DNA of 64,000 nt, from NCBI GenBank assembly GCA_026874595.1, contig CM049306.1, forward strand, positions 78,458,142 through 78,522,141, in the 5' to 3' direction. Below, piece by piece: positions 10,720 through 20,351 of this stretch (position 1 is the first letter of the stretch; each line of letters opens with the position of its first letter). Below the pieces are notes generated by a model. That model saw only the letters and a list, made by a program, of their open reading frames with translations. It ran no database searches and was not told the origin of the DNA. This DNA is from Sipunculus nudus (Eukaryota > Annelida > Sipuncula > Golfingiida > Sipunculidae). The translations under genes and the position numbers were made by a program.

Positions 10720-13700
10720 TTTTCAACCAGTAAGTGAACTCTCACCTGCGATGTGCCTGACTAATTTTACACAGGTGTTGTAACGTATAACATCATTGAT
10801 TGAAACTGTCTTTCCCAATTTTTTACTGATGCGTGACGCTAGTGTTATAGCTTGCAATGAGTCAAGCCCCATGTTTTCAAATTTTTCATTCTGCTTCCTG
10901 TCTAAATTGGTTCTATCCAACATCAGCAGCTCCGACAAAGATGTCATTACAACTTCTGATATCATTGGAAACTCCGTAGACTTGTTGAAAACATAGTCTA
11001 AGGGCTGGGAGGTTTCCGTCCTGGAAGCATTAACGAATGAATTTGCGGTACCTGCCTGGCCACGTACTGCCTTTGTTTTAGTAATTAATTTCTTTGTCTG
11101 GTCCGAAGTTTCATGAGGGCCAATGTCCTGGTGATTCAGTGCATCTGGTCGCAGAACATGACCATTCCATAGCTTTAGTACATCTTTAGTAATCAACTGT
11201 CTCTCTTTTTTCACTCCACTCATTCCTTTTTCTTCTTCATCCAGCATGTCAAAACATCCCTGTCCAAGCAATACAAGCTCAAGGGGCTTTTGCAGGGCAG
11301 TATTACACATAATCGTGACTGCTGTTTTATTAGTCAAGTTCAGTCCCACAAAGCAAGTACTGCTTGGAGTTGCCCCAGTGTTCCATCTGATATCTCCATC
11401 TGATGATCGATTCATATATCTCTTTACACTGGAAATTGCTTGGTTCAAGGGCTCGTCTCGTGAATGATGATCTGAGGGTGATTCCCAATCGGCCATTAGC
11501 CGAATAAATGCACACATATCCTGCACTGAAGTATAAATTCCATCAGACGGAAGCAGTCCTTCCCCGCAATCAAACAAGGGCACTCTATGGCCCTCCTTGT
11601 TAAAACTACCAGGAGAAGATTGAAGTGATCTTATTGTCCATTCGGTGGATGTTGACTTCATATGTAAAGACTGAAAAATGTGTTTGGCCACGAGCGACGC
11701 ATACCCGCACCCTGTGAGTCGAGCAAGAGCGTGTCCTAGGAGTGAGATACCAAATATGCTTATACTACATTGCTTCCCAGGCGAAAAACGCAAATTAGTC
11801 TTCGGTAGTGCATTTAAAAGCTGTAGTGAACTATATTCCTCAACTGTATCCTCGCTTCCGGTACAAATATTGGGTGGCCCGTAAGGCAGACCTGATGTGT
11901 GTGTTGCTAAATGTTCGAACGTGATCGCTTGCATTGGACTTGACACCAATTCACGAATTTCGGGGAACACCTGTATCACTCTTGTTTCCCTCTTCACAAA
12001 TTCTTGATCACAAAGAAGGCTGTAAAGAGTGTGCAGAAACAATGAAGAAAGACAGCCTATCGGGTAGACACAATTTTCATCCGGCGAATCCATGGAACAA
12101 TTGTCATTCCCACCTGACCTTTCATGAATACTATGACCAAATCCAAAGTGAGTTGTTTTTCCACAACTATCGATTAGACTTAAATTCAAGCCAAAGTTCT
12201 GATGTGTTCTTCCAAGAATGTCACCCACTAAGCTGCCCACCGTCTCATATACTTCTCTTTGCTTATTGGTTAAATCTCTGGTATTTCCATCAGTCTGGGT
12301 TGATGCATGTCTTTGCCTAATATCTCTCAATTTTGAAAGTGGTTTCTTTATCCTTTCACCAGTTGTTTTAATTTCAGATATCTTACACGTCTTCGGACAA
12401 AAAGGAAAGAGAGGCAAAGAGGTGATTTGCACATTATCCTCCTCAGCAAATAACTGATCGAAATGTATTTCAACACCTTTGCACCATAATGAACCAAGAG
12501 CCTCAGTTATTCCACTGGTGATGTTAGCATCCTTCAAAAGAGAAAATGTGTTTGCCTCAGGATAACACTGCTTTACCATTGAAGAAAGCATTTTGCCAGT
12601 GCCAAGTTCAATAAACAGGGTATTTTTTTCAATAATCTGACTGACAGCTTCTGTAAACCTCACAGTCTCTCGGACATGTTTCGCAAAATACCCTGGCACA
12701 ATCTCAGTAATCCATGTACCCGTCATGCTCGATATTACAGGTAGTTTTGGCATAGACAATGGCAACTTTTCCTGTATCTGTTCTATTTTTTGCATCACAG
12801 GATTGACTAGATGCGAGTGGAAAGCATGCGAGGTGTTTAGCAGCTTAGTCTTAATTTCTGACAACTTGCAGAATTCTTGCACAGCTTCTATATCTCCGGA
12901 ATAACCGGACACGACTACTTGTGATGGACTGTTGATGGCGGCAATATCTAAGTCAGCTGATATCTTCTCTATTAGTTTCCTGGTTTCAGTTTCCCCTGCA
13001 TTAACAGCTAACATGGAACCTCGGACTGACAGTTCCTGGAACGTTTGCCATCGTGTCACTAGAAGTGACAGGGCATCTTCAATTGTTAAACACTCCGCAA
13101 GTGTAATGGATACAATGTCACCTACACTATGCCCAAGTAAGGCAGAAGGCTTGCAACCCATTTCCAAGAGAGCTTTACCTGTACAGTATCCAAGTATAAA
13201 AAGGCACAGCTGGGCGTAGGCAACTTCCTTATCTTTGTTTACTTCAGCCATGATTATACTTGACACATCGATTCCGTGCCTGCCTTTGAGTATATCAGTT
13301 ATATGTTTCATATGGCGTCCAGCGGATGGCATTGCTAAAGAAAGCGCTTTGCCTATTCCACTGTATCCGGTACCTTGTCCAGGGAATAGGAAAACGACAT
13401 TAGGACAAGAGGAACATACGGACATTTCTTGATGAAGGCGTATTTGGTTAAGTTTGGTTAACCATTCGCTTGCTGAAAAACCACATACTGTAATTCTGTT
13501 TTGGAATGACTGACGTCCTGTTGCTAACGTATATGCTATGTCACCAAGTGAAGCAGTGTTGATGGAGTTTGAAAGGAACTTTTCCAGTTCGCATATTTTA
13601 TCATTCAATTGTTCTTCCGTCGGAGCACTTAATGGAAGCAACCAACAATTTCTACAATTCATTGCCACATCAGAGTTTTTTCTCTTGGCCGACCTTAGTA

Positions 13701-16700
13701 CTACATGAACATTTGTACCGCCTTGTCCAAACCCGTGCACTTCCGCAGTCACATGTTTCCCTCCGTTTTTCTGGTCTATGTTTACTGCTTTTGTGTTGAC
13801 GATAAAAAGCGTTTTCGAGAGGCTGTCTGTTTCCTCTGGAAAATCCGTAAAATATGGACACGGTGGAATAACGCCATTGTACAAGGCCAGGCTAGCTTTG
13901 ATGAAGCCAGCAACACCCGCACTAGAACCAGTATGTCCTATTAAGCCTTTGACAGATCCCAAGTGAATGGGTGTGCCGTTCTGTGATTTGTATGCATTTG
14001 CAAGAGCTTGGATTTCCGTGAGATCACCAAACAATACGCCTGAACCATGAGCCTCGACAAAAACAGGGTGTCCTTCGGTAAAACCTGCATCATCCCGGGC
14101 TGCACGAACAACAGCAGTTTGTTGGGTGAGGTTTGAGGCGGAATAGCTAATTTTATTCCATCCATCATTATTTAAAGCTGAGCCAATAATATGTCCATAT
14201 ATCCTCCTTCTTGAGTTTAATGCTTGCTCCGAGGACATCATCACAATGACACCTATCCCGCAGCTTCCAACTGTGCCGTCTGCGGACTTGTCAAATGGGC
14301 AGCAATTCCCACTAGGGGATGTTATCATGCCGTTTTGGTGTACATAACCTTGCGTTTCTGAGCAAGCTAAATCAACTCCACCAGCCAAAGCTATGTCACA
14401 ATCTCCAGACTGGATGGCCCTTCGTGCCATGTGGATGGCGGCTAGAGAAGAAGCACAGGCACTTTGAATACATAGTGCTGGCCCAGTTAGACCTAATTTG
14501 TATGCAACAAGAGCGGGTGCTGTATCTGGTAAATTGTTTCTTAAAATATTATAACTGTCAGCCTCGTCAAACGTATTAACATCGGGATCAGTTAAATGAC
14601 CCTTCATAAGAACATTATCTTTATAGATATTTTCCCCGACGCCAATGAATATCCCGATTGTCTCAGAGCAATAGTTTGGAATAATACCAGCGTCCTCCAG
14701 GGCATGATATGAAACCTGCAAGAGTTGTCGATGCTGGGGATCTGTAAGTGCACTCTCTCGAAAGCTCATTGAAAAGAATTCATTATCAAATGCAAACTGG
14801 TTCTCTATATGACCTGATACAGGAACAAAAAACTTCTCATTTGAAACCTTCTGTTTACTGTCCTTAAACACTGTACTATGTACTGCAAGACATGAGGTTC
14901 CAGAGACTATATTCTCCCAGAATTCTTCTGCATTATCTGACTTGGGGTATTTACAAGCGATTCCAACCACAGCAATTTCACATGCTCTAATACCAAGGTC
15001 AGCATCTGCAACCGATGGTTGTAGATATGGTTGAACACTTTCCAGACGTCCTGAAATCATATGTGCTTGTTCTGAAATGGTTTTAAACTGAAATAAATCA
15101 GCGACTGTGATAGTCACCCTAAAATGTGCTTCTAGCTGAACCTTTAAAGGAAACAGACTAAATGAACTGCCTCCAAGTTCAAAGAAACTAATGCCATTAT
15201 CTCCTTCATCAATGTCCCTGCTGAGCACATTCCCCCAAATGGCTCGTACACCAACGGCACAGCTTGCCTTGGAACTTGAAGTCTTCATGGGACAGGAGCT
15301 ATGGCTGGGCTGAACAGAAATCTTTGCTAGTGCTTTAGAATCGACTTTGTGACTCAGAGTTAGAGGGAATTTTTCGACCAAAACAAAGCGTGCAGGAATC
15401 ATATGTCGTGGTAGACTCTCTCTGCAGTGCACTGAAAGGTCTCTTGGGGGAATTTCATTGCTCTCACTTACGTAGAAAGCAACAAGTTCATGCTCATTGG
15501 ATTTGCTTGCGTTTTCCATTGACATAACATGAACTTGTAGGATCTGCGGGTGACGAAGTAAAACCTTACCCACTTCATGTGTGTCTACCCTGTAACCATG
15601 GATCTTTACCATGCCATCTTCTCTTCCAATATAGTGTATGCATCCGTCAGCGTCCATTTTGACTAAATCACCAGTGTGGTAATACATGACACCGTCCTCA
15701 TAAGCAGTCAAGCGCTCCTTTGTCAGAACTGGCTGATTCAGATACTCTGTCAGAAGTCCCTCACCACCTATCCAAAGTTCCCCAACAAGACCTAACGGTA
15801 CTGGTGACCCATACTTGTCAACAATCTGTAATAAACAACCAGGTACCGGCTTTCCAATTTGTGCATTAAATGACTCATACCCAGCAAGGTTGTGCATTGT
15901 GCAAATACACATGGCCTCTGTCGGGCCATAGACATTGAAGAATCGTCCAGGATATTTTCCTGTAGAGAGCACCTTGTTTATAGTAGTCTTGCATGCCTTT
16001 TCTCCGCCCATGAAAAGCATCTTAACAGACTTGAACATTGCAGGATTATGAGATGCCAGAAAGTTAAAGACAGCCGTTCCAAGAACACATATATCAATTT
16101 CAGCCTGATGAAGCAGGGTCTCAAAGGCGAGGGGCGACAGCAGGACATCCTGCTTAACCATAACCACTGTAGCACCAAACATAAGTGGCATCCAAAAATC
16201 TATGAATGTTGCATCAAATCTGAAACTATTGACTTGAGCAACTTTGTTGTCCCTCGTCATTTCAAACGTCGAGTTCAATGCATGTAAACGTTGGACAACT
16301 GCTTTGTTTGACAAACTTACGCCCTTAGAAGTCCCCGTTGTGCCTGATGTATATATATAAGCAAAGGGGGTCGCCAAGTCGATGGCCACAGCGTTTACCG
16401 TCTTCGGGTGTTGTTCGTATTCAATTAGATCGATGTCTTCCACATGATGCAAGGATAATTCGGGGATTATTCCTAGCGCTTTTGATCCAGCTAGGTCTAC
16501 AAATACAGTTTTGCAATTGGTATCATTCTTAATGAACAAAAGTCTCCCTTCCTCTTCTGTAGGATCCATATAGACAAACGGTTTGCCACTCAAAACAATA
16601 CCGACCATGACAATGGTTAACTCAATTCCCCTGTTCATGCAGACACCGATGATGGACGTGGGACTTCCTGTGCAAATAATATGGGATATCATGGCAGATT

Positions 16701-17593
16701 TATCGTACAAGTCACCATAGCTGATTGATTTATCTTTATTTATGACAGCAACGGAATTAGGTGCTTCCTTGAATGTGGTTTTCAGTTGGTCAGCATATGC
16801 CATGAGATTTGTGTGTTGATAAACTTGCGATTCGGAACAGTGTTGTTTGTATAGGTCACCTGAAACCGATGGCAAACTAATCCAAGGACGGGAAGTAGAT
16901 TCTTTCAATGCTGCTTTCAGGATTTCCATATACCCTTCTCCAAGTGAAGTGATCACGTCTCGGTGGAACATGGAGTCATCATACGTGATTGTGCCAGTGA
17001 TGTTACCTTTCCCTTTTACCTGCTGAAAGTCCCAACTTAGGGGATTTTTGCAGCATTTCATATCACATTCAATATTCACAATGTGTCCTTTCAAAAATCC
17101 CTTTGGCAGAAAGTCATCCACTTTCATTTCTGTAAAATTAAACATAACTGCAAGCAGAGCGTCTGCTAATTCGCCTTCTTTAGGGTCAACGGCAGTCCTC
17201 TTTCTTAAACTACTAACTATATCTGAGAGTGATATTTTCAAGTGAAGTGAACAAGCCAACAAGTTTTGCAGAACCGTTTTAGCCAAGTCACAAAATGACT
17301 TCCGTCTATTCATTCCAAATTTTGTTCTGACAGGAAATGTCCTAATGTTCGGTCCAATTTGTAAATTTGAACAGCCGTGTGATCTTGTTGAAAATGTTAC
17401 CGCTACGATAATGTCATCCTGGCGAGACGTTTTGCAGAGGAGACATTTGAGGACCGTAAGCAACACAGAAGCAGGAGTTAGTTGGTGAAGGTTGCAAAAT
17501 GCCACCATATGTTCTGTTAGTTTCTCGTCGAAAGGTAAAATGATAACGCCTCCCGTGCCGTTCAATGTCGTGGGTTGGGTTGCATATGGAAAT
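10720..17593 (-). CDS. Hybrid NRPS-PKS megasynthase, second giant exon: C2(C-half)-A3-T3-KS-AT-bLac-ACP
   Basis: One uninterrupted open frame of about 2,290 codons follows acceptor GTTGCAG at 17594-17600. It enters in phase 2 and completes CA|A (Gln), giving PLQ-FPYATQPTTLNG, a normal mid-condensation-domain sequence. Domains: rest of C2, adenylation A3, carrier T3, ketosynthase, acyltransferase, a beta-lactamase-fold domain and a C-terminal ACP (details in the domain entries). It can end at HIAGESSLTG followed by TGA (10720-10722). A consensus donor G|GTGAGAGT at 10745 lies just before that stop and would allow splicing into the dioxygenase. No KR, DH, ER or TE is present. A 6.9-kb single exon is exceptional for an animal gene. 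No lesion is seen in this exon. Confidence 0.92.
10750..10983 (-). other. C-terminal acyl carrier domain (ACP)
   Basis: The helix-II motif ENMGLDSLQAI carries the phosphopantetheine-accepting Ser of GLDSL. Surrounding helices (SEVVMTSLSELL, SINDVIRYNTCVKLVRHI) are typical. It is the last domain of the PKS module and would hold the finished chain, since no thioesterase follows. Confidence 0.88.
11266..12243 (-). other. Beta-lactamase-like (S12/class C fold) domain with degenerate active site
   Basis: Landmarks of the serine beta-lactamase/penicillin-binding family are present: YPIGCLSSLF (normally IGSxSKxF), LATHTSGLPYG (LLTHTSGLP), SPGKQCSISIFGISLLGHALARLTG in pieces (PGxxFxYSNxGYxLLG), GIYTSVQDMCAF, and WNTGATPS (HTGATPG). 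The nucleophile Ser and general-base Lys are replaced (Cys at 12052-12054, Ser at 12043-12045). The YxN motif is I-S-I, and the His of HxG is Asn (11380-11382). It sits between AT and ACP, where reductive domains usually lie. It may be a scaffold, or use the Cys as nucleophile for release, cyclisation or editing; both are inference. Confidence 0.85.
12496..13404 (-). other. Acyltransferase (AT), predicted malonyl-CoA specific
   Basis: VFLFPGQGTGYSGIG opens the domain, LLGHSVGD holds the catalytic Ser (GHSxG), and NTSHAFHSHL carries the HAFH signature associated with malonyl rather than methylmalonyl selection. FIELGTGKML closes it. All catalytic residues are intact, so this module should add one unsubstituted C2 unit. 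Confidence 0.9.
13690..14982 (-). other. Ketosynthase (KS)
   Basis: EIAVVGIACKYP at the start, active-site Cys in IQSACASSLAA, first His in VEAHGSGVLFGD, second His in GLIGHTGSSAGVAG, and GFGQGGTNVHVVL at the end. The Cys-His-His triad is complete. It directly follows carrier T3, so it would accept an aminoacyl or peptidyl chain from the NRPS part and condense it with malonyl-ACP. Confidence 0.92.
15046..15264 (-). other. Peptidyl carrier domain T3
   Basis: FFELGGSSFSLFPLK matches the LGGxS carrier motif with the phosphopantetheine Ser present. It links A3 to the ketosynthase. Confidence 0.85.
15331..16803 (-). other. Adenylation domain A3
   Basis: Core motifs in order: YIYTSGTTGTSKG (A3), RFDATF with the Asp expected to bind the amino group (A4), NVYGPTEA (A5), YYHTGDLV (A7), IGREDGMVKIHGYRV (A8) and the A10 lysine in LSHKVDSK. 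All key residues look functional. The substrate cannot be assigned by eye. Confidence 0.9.
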
Positions 17594-18558
17594 CTGCAAC
17601 GGCAAATGGACTTGCTGACATATTCTCAAATTTACGAATGCAATACTGTTGCAGCAAAGTCGTGGTATGACTAGTCATGGTATCTCCTTAGAAGCAAATA
17701 TATGTAAGCTGTTATAATTTTATCACGGTTTTGTTTTATTTTAAATCATCATTCTATATTTCTCATTTTAAAAACAACAGTAACTTTACACAAGCTGTAT
17801 ACTAGTTTTTACAATTTGATCACGGGTATTTTTTAAATCATCATTACAACATTTCTAATTAAAACATGTAGTAAGAGGTTGGAGAGAAACACTTACTGTA
17901 ACGGTTGCATGCCTTGCAGGTTTTCAGTCCAGAATTTTATGTCGGCTTCACCGTTAGGATTGTCTATTTCATTCCCTGCCTGCAGTAACTGAGGACCAAC
18001 AGATTCTAAAATTGGAGATTCTTTAATGTCTGGTTTCATCAGGACATCTTCATACAGGCACCACAAGTCCCTCATAAGATATATAACAGAATCAGCGTCT
18101 GCTGCAATATGGTGTATGACAACTGAGAATATTTGTTTCTTGATTCCACTTTCACAAAAGTCAAATTCGTACAAATGAAAACGAATAGGAGAAGCAGCTT
18201 CAAGATCAAACGGTATATGAATGTCCCTAATAACTTCCTCTGGTACCAATCTTTCGGCTGTGTATTTGTCAATCCTAGTAACACGAAAACATTCTTCCAG
18301 TTCCATCTCAGGAATTTCTTCCATTATTAGCGCATCGTCTTTCAATTTATATCGCACTCGAAGCACCATGTGTTTCTGCAGAAGTCTCCTGATTGACAAC
18401 TTGAGCATAGCTTTTTCAAGTTCCCCATCCATCTGTAAAACAAGTGGAATATTGTATCGTGGAGAATTCGGTAGCTTCCCGTGTTCCAAAAACAATTCTT
18501 GCTGCAAGGTTGTTGTGTTACAATAAACATGAGGTGGTTTCAAATCATAAGCTGCTTT
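16861..18558 (-). other. Condensation domain C2, interrupted by the intron
   Basis: The HHxxxDG motif reads VIHHIAADADS: both His and the Asp are kept and Gly is Ala, so the catalytic His is present. The domain is split by the 303-bp intron. The downstream half (NGTGGVIILPFDEKL, GPNIRTFPVR, AVMFNFTEM) continues normally. It would join the chain from T2 to the residue on T3. Confidence 0.85.
17594..17896 (-). other. 303-bp intron inside condensation domain C2
   Basis: Donor ACA|GTAAGTG at 17896 and acceptor GCCGTTGCAG at 17594. Phase 2 on both sides restores a continuous condensation domain (QPL-Q-FPYATQ). Both flanking frames run to stops if unspliced. This is the only intron seen in about 12.6 kb of NRPS-PKS coding sequence. 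Confidence 0.88.
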
Positions 18559-19430
18559 GAACGTTTCTTCATTTGCGGTGTCAGCTCTTACTTCGCGTTC
18601 TTTAGGACAGAAGCTTTTACTCACAAATTCTTCAATGTTAGTACATGTTAACAGCTGAAGAGGTTTGATTTCCAGACCCAGCTGGCTCTGGCAGATTGAT
18701 GAAATTTTCACAGCTAATAGTGAGTTTCCACCATTTTCAATAAACCCTAGATTGAAATCTACGCACTTGTCAAAACATTCTCGTATCACTCTTTGTACTT
18801 TATTGTGCTGATTTACCGGAGTCTCCAAATAGCTGTCTAAACAAGAACATTCAAATCCTGAGTATTTAAGCTTGTACCGATCGATTTTCCCAACCATGTT
18901 CACAGGAAAATAGGACGTAGGGTTGATGTAAGATGGGACTGCATGCGACGGGAGTTTATGTCTCAGTGTTTTCCACAGATTTTGAGCATGGAATTGTGAT
19001 TCACTGTTCACCAGAACATGTAGCACTATTTGATTTTCTCCGTTTCCATCTTTAGTTATCACTGCTACTGCATCATCTATCGCTTGATATTTAATTGCAG
19101 CACTTTCTACTTCTCCTAACTCAATTCTGTGGCCCCTTATTTCGACCTGGCGGTTTTTTCTCTCCAAAAACAGAATGTTGCCGGAAATATCCCTGACTCC
19201 AATGTCTCCTGTTCGGTAAAGCATTCCTTCTCCCGTCGGATCAAAGCAGTCAGGTACAAATACACGTTGCGTTTTGTCAGATAGGTTATGGTAACCATCT
19301 GTAACACCTATTCCCCCAATAACAATCTCCCCAGGAACTCCAGGCGGCACGAGCTGCATGTTATCATTCACAATATAAACGGTTGTATTATCAAGTGGAT
19401 TTCCCAGAAAATTCCTAATACATCGTGCTT
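17897..19430 (-). CDS. NRPS, first giant exon, downstream part after the frameshift: A2(C-half)-T2-C2(N-half)
   Basis: Continuation of A2 in a new frame: LGNPLDNTTVYIVNDN, GEIVIGG, LYRTGDIG (A7), RKNRQVEIRGHRIELGEVE (A8) and VGKIDRYKL with the A10 lysine. Carrier T2 and the first half of C2 follow. The frame overlaps the upstream one by only a few bases, and the two together make one complete adenylation domain. They are one gene broken by a single-base frameshift at about 19403-19430, not two genes. The exon ends at donor GTAAGTG (17896). Confidence 0.9.
18616..18819 (-). other. Peptidyl carrier domain T2
   Basis: GFIENGGNSLLAVKI matches GGxS with the phosphopantetheine Ser present. It lies between A2 and C2. 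Confidence 0.85.
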
Positions 19431-20351
19431 TGAATGGAATGTGTGAGAAAATGCAAAAATCGTGCTTTCTGTTGGTCCATAAAGGCTCTGAAACGAACCT
19501 ACGCCATGCTCTAGCACCTTTCTAACTTTGTGTTCGTTCGGCTTTTCCCCTGTGATGAATAGATATTTTAATCGCGAAAAGACACCACTGCTGGCATAAT
19601 CAGATAGTGTGTGGAATAGGGCTGTCGGGAGGCACATCATGGTTAAATTCAGTTTCTTGATTGTTTGAACATATGCCTTTGAAGACGCGAGAAGGGTGGT
19701 TTTATCAATGAGAACAAGGGTTGCTCCGTGTGTAAGGCTGGCATATAAATCAAACGCAGCCACATCAAAACTGAATGAACAGCTCTGACCAACTCTATCA
19801 CCTACATCTAATTTGAAGTATCCAGCTTTCCTAACCCTACCTACAACACATTTGTGAGGAACACACACACCTTTTGGGTTTCCAGTAGATCCGGAAGTAT
19901 ATGTGACGTAGCACAGATCCGATGGCTTGTTCCTGGTGTTGTATGTATCAGGACCAATAACATATTCAGAACTGTTATCATTGTCAGTTGTAACTACCAA
20001 CTGCTGTCCTTCATAATTCCAGAAATGATTTATGTCCTCCGTTAGAACGACTGCTGGTTTGAGGTCTCTAAGAATGTACATTATCCTATCGTCTGGTAAG
20101 TCTGGATCTATATAGACATAGTAGCAGCCGGCAAAGAGGCTTGCGAGACAACAGACCACCAAGTTCACCCCTTTATACATCAAGATCCCAACACATTGTT
20201 TTTCTGGAATGTTGTGTTGCAATTGCTGTCTAAGTCGCCATACATTGTTAAAAAGATTGACATATGAAAAACTTTGGAGACCATGCTCCAGAGCGATTGC
20301 ATTTGGTGTCTTCTTGACTTGTTCGAGAAAGAGGGAATCAAGTGTTGAGGG
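18862..20351 (-). other. Adenylation domain A2, spanning the frameshift
   Basis: Motifs before the shift: YTSGSTGNPKG (A3), SFSFDVAAFD with the A4 Asp, and SLYGPTES (A5). After the shift: LYRTGD (A7), NRQVEIRGHRIE (A8) and the A10 Lys in NMVGKID. Apart from the frameshift the domain looks fully functional. Confidence 0.9.

Noticed and set aside
13670-14579. Many short plus- and minus-strand frames within the megasynthase region
   Set aside because: Shadows of the 2,280-codon frame; no independent support.
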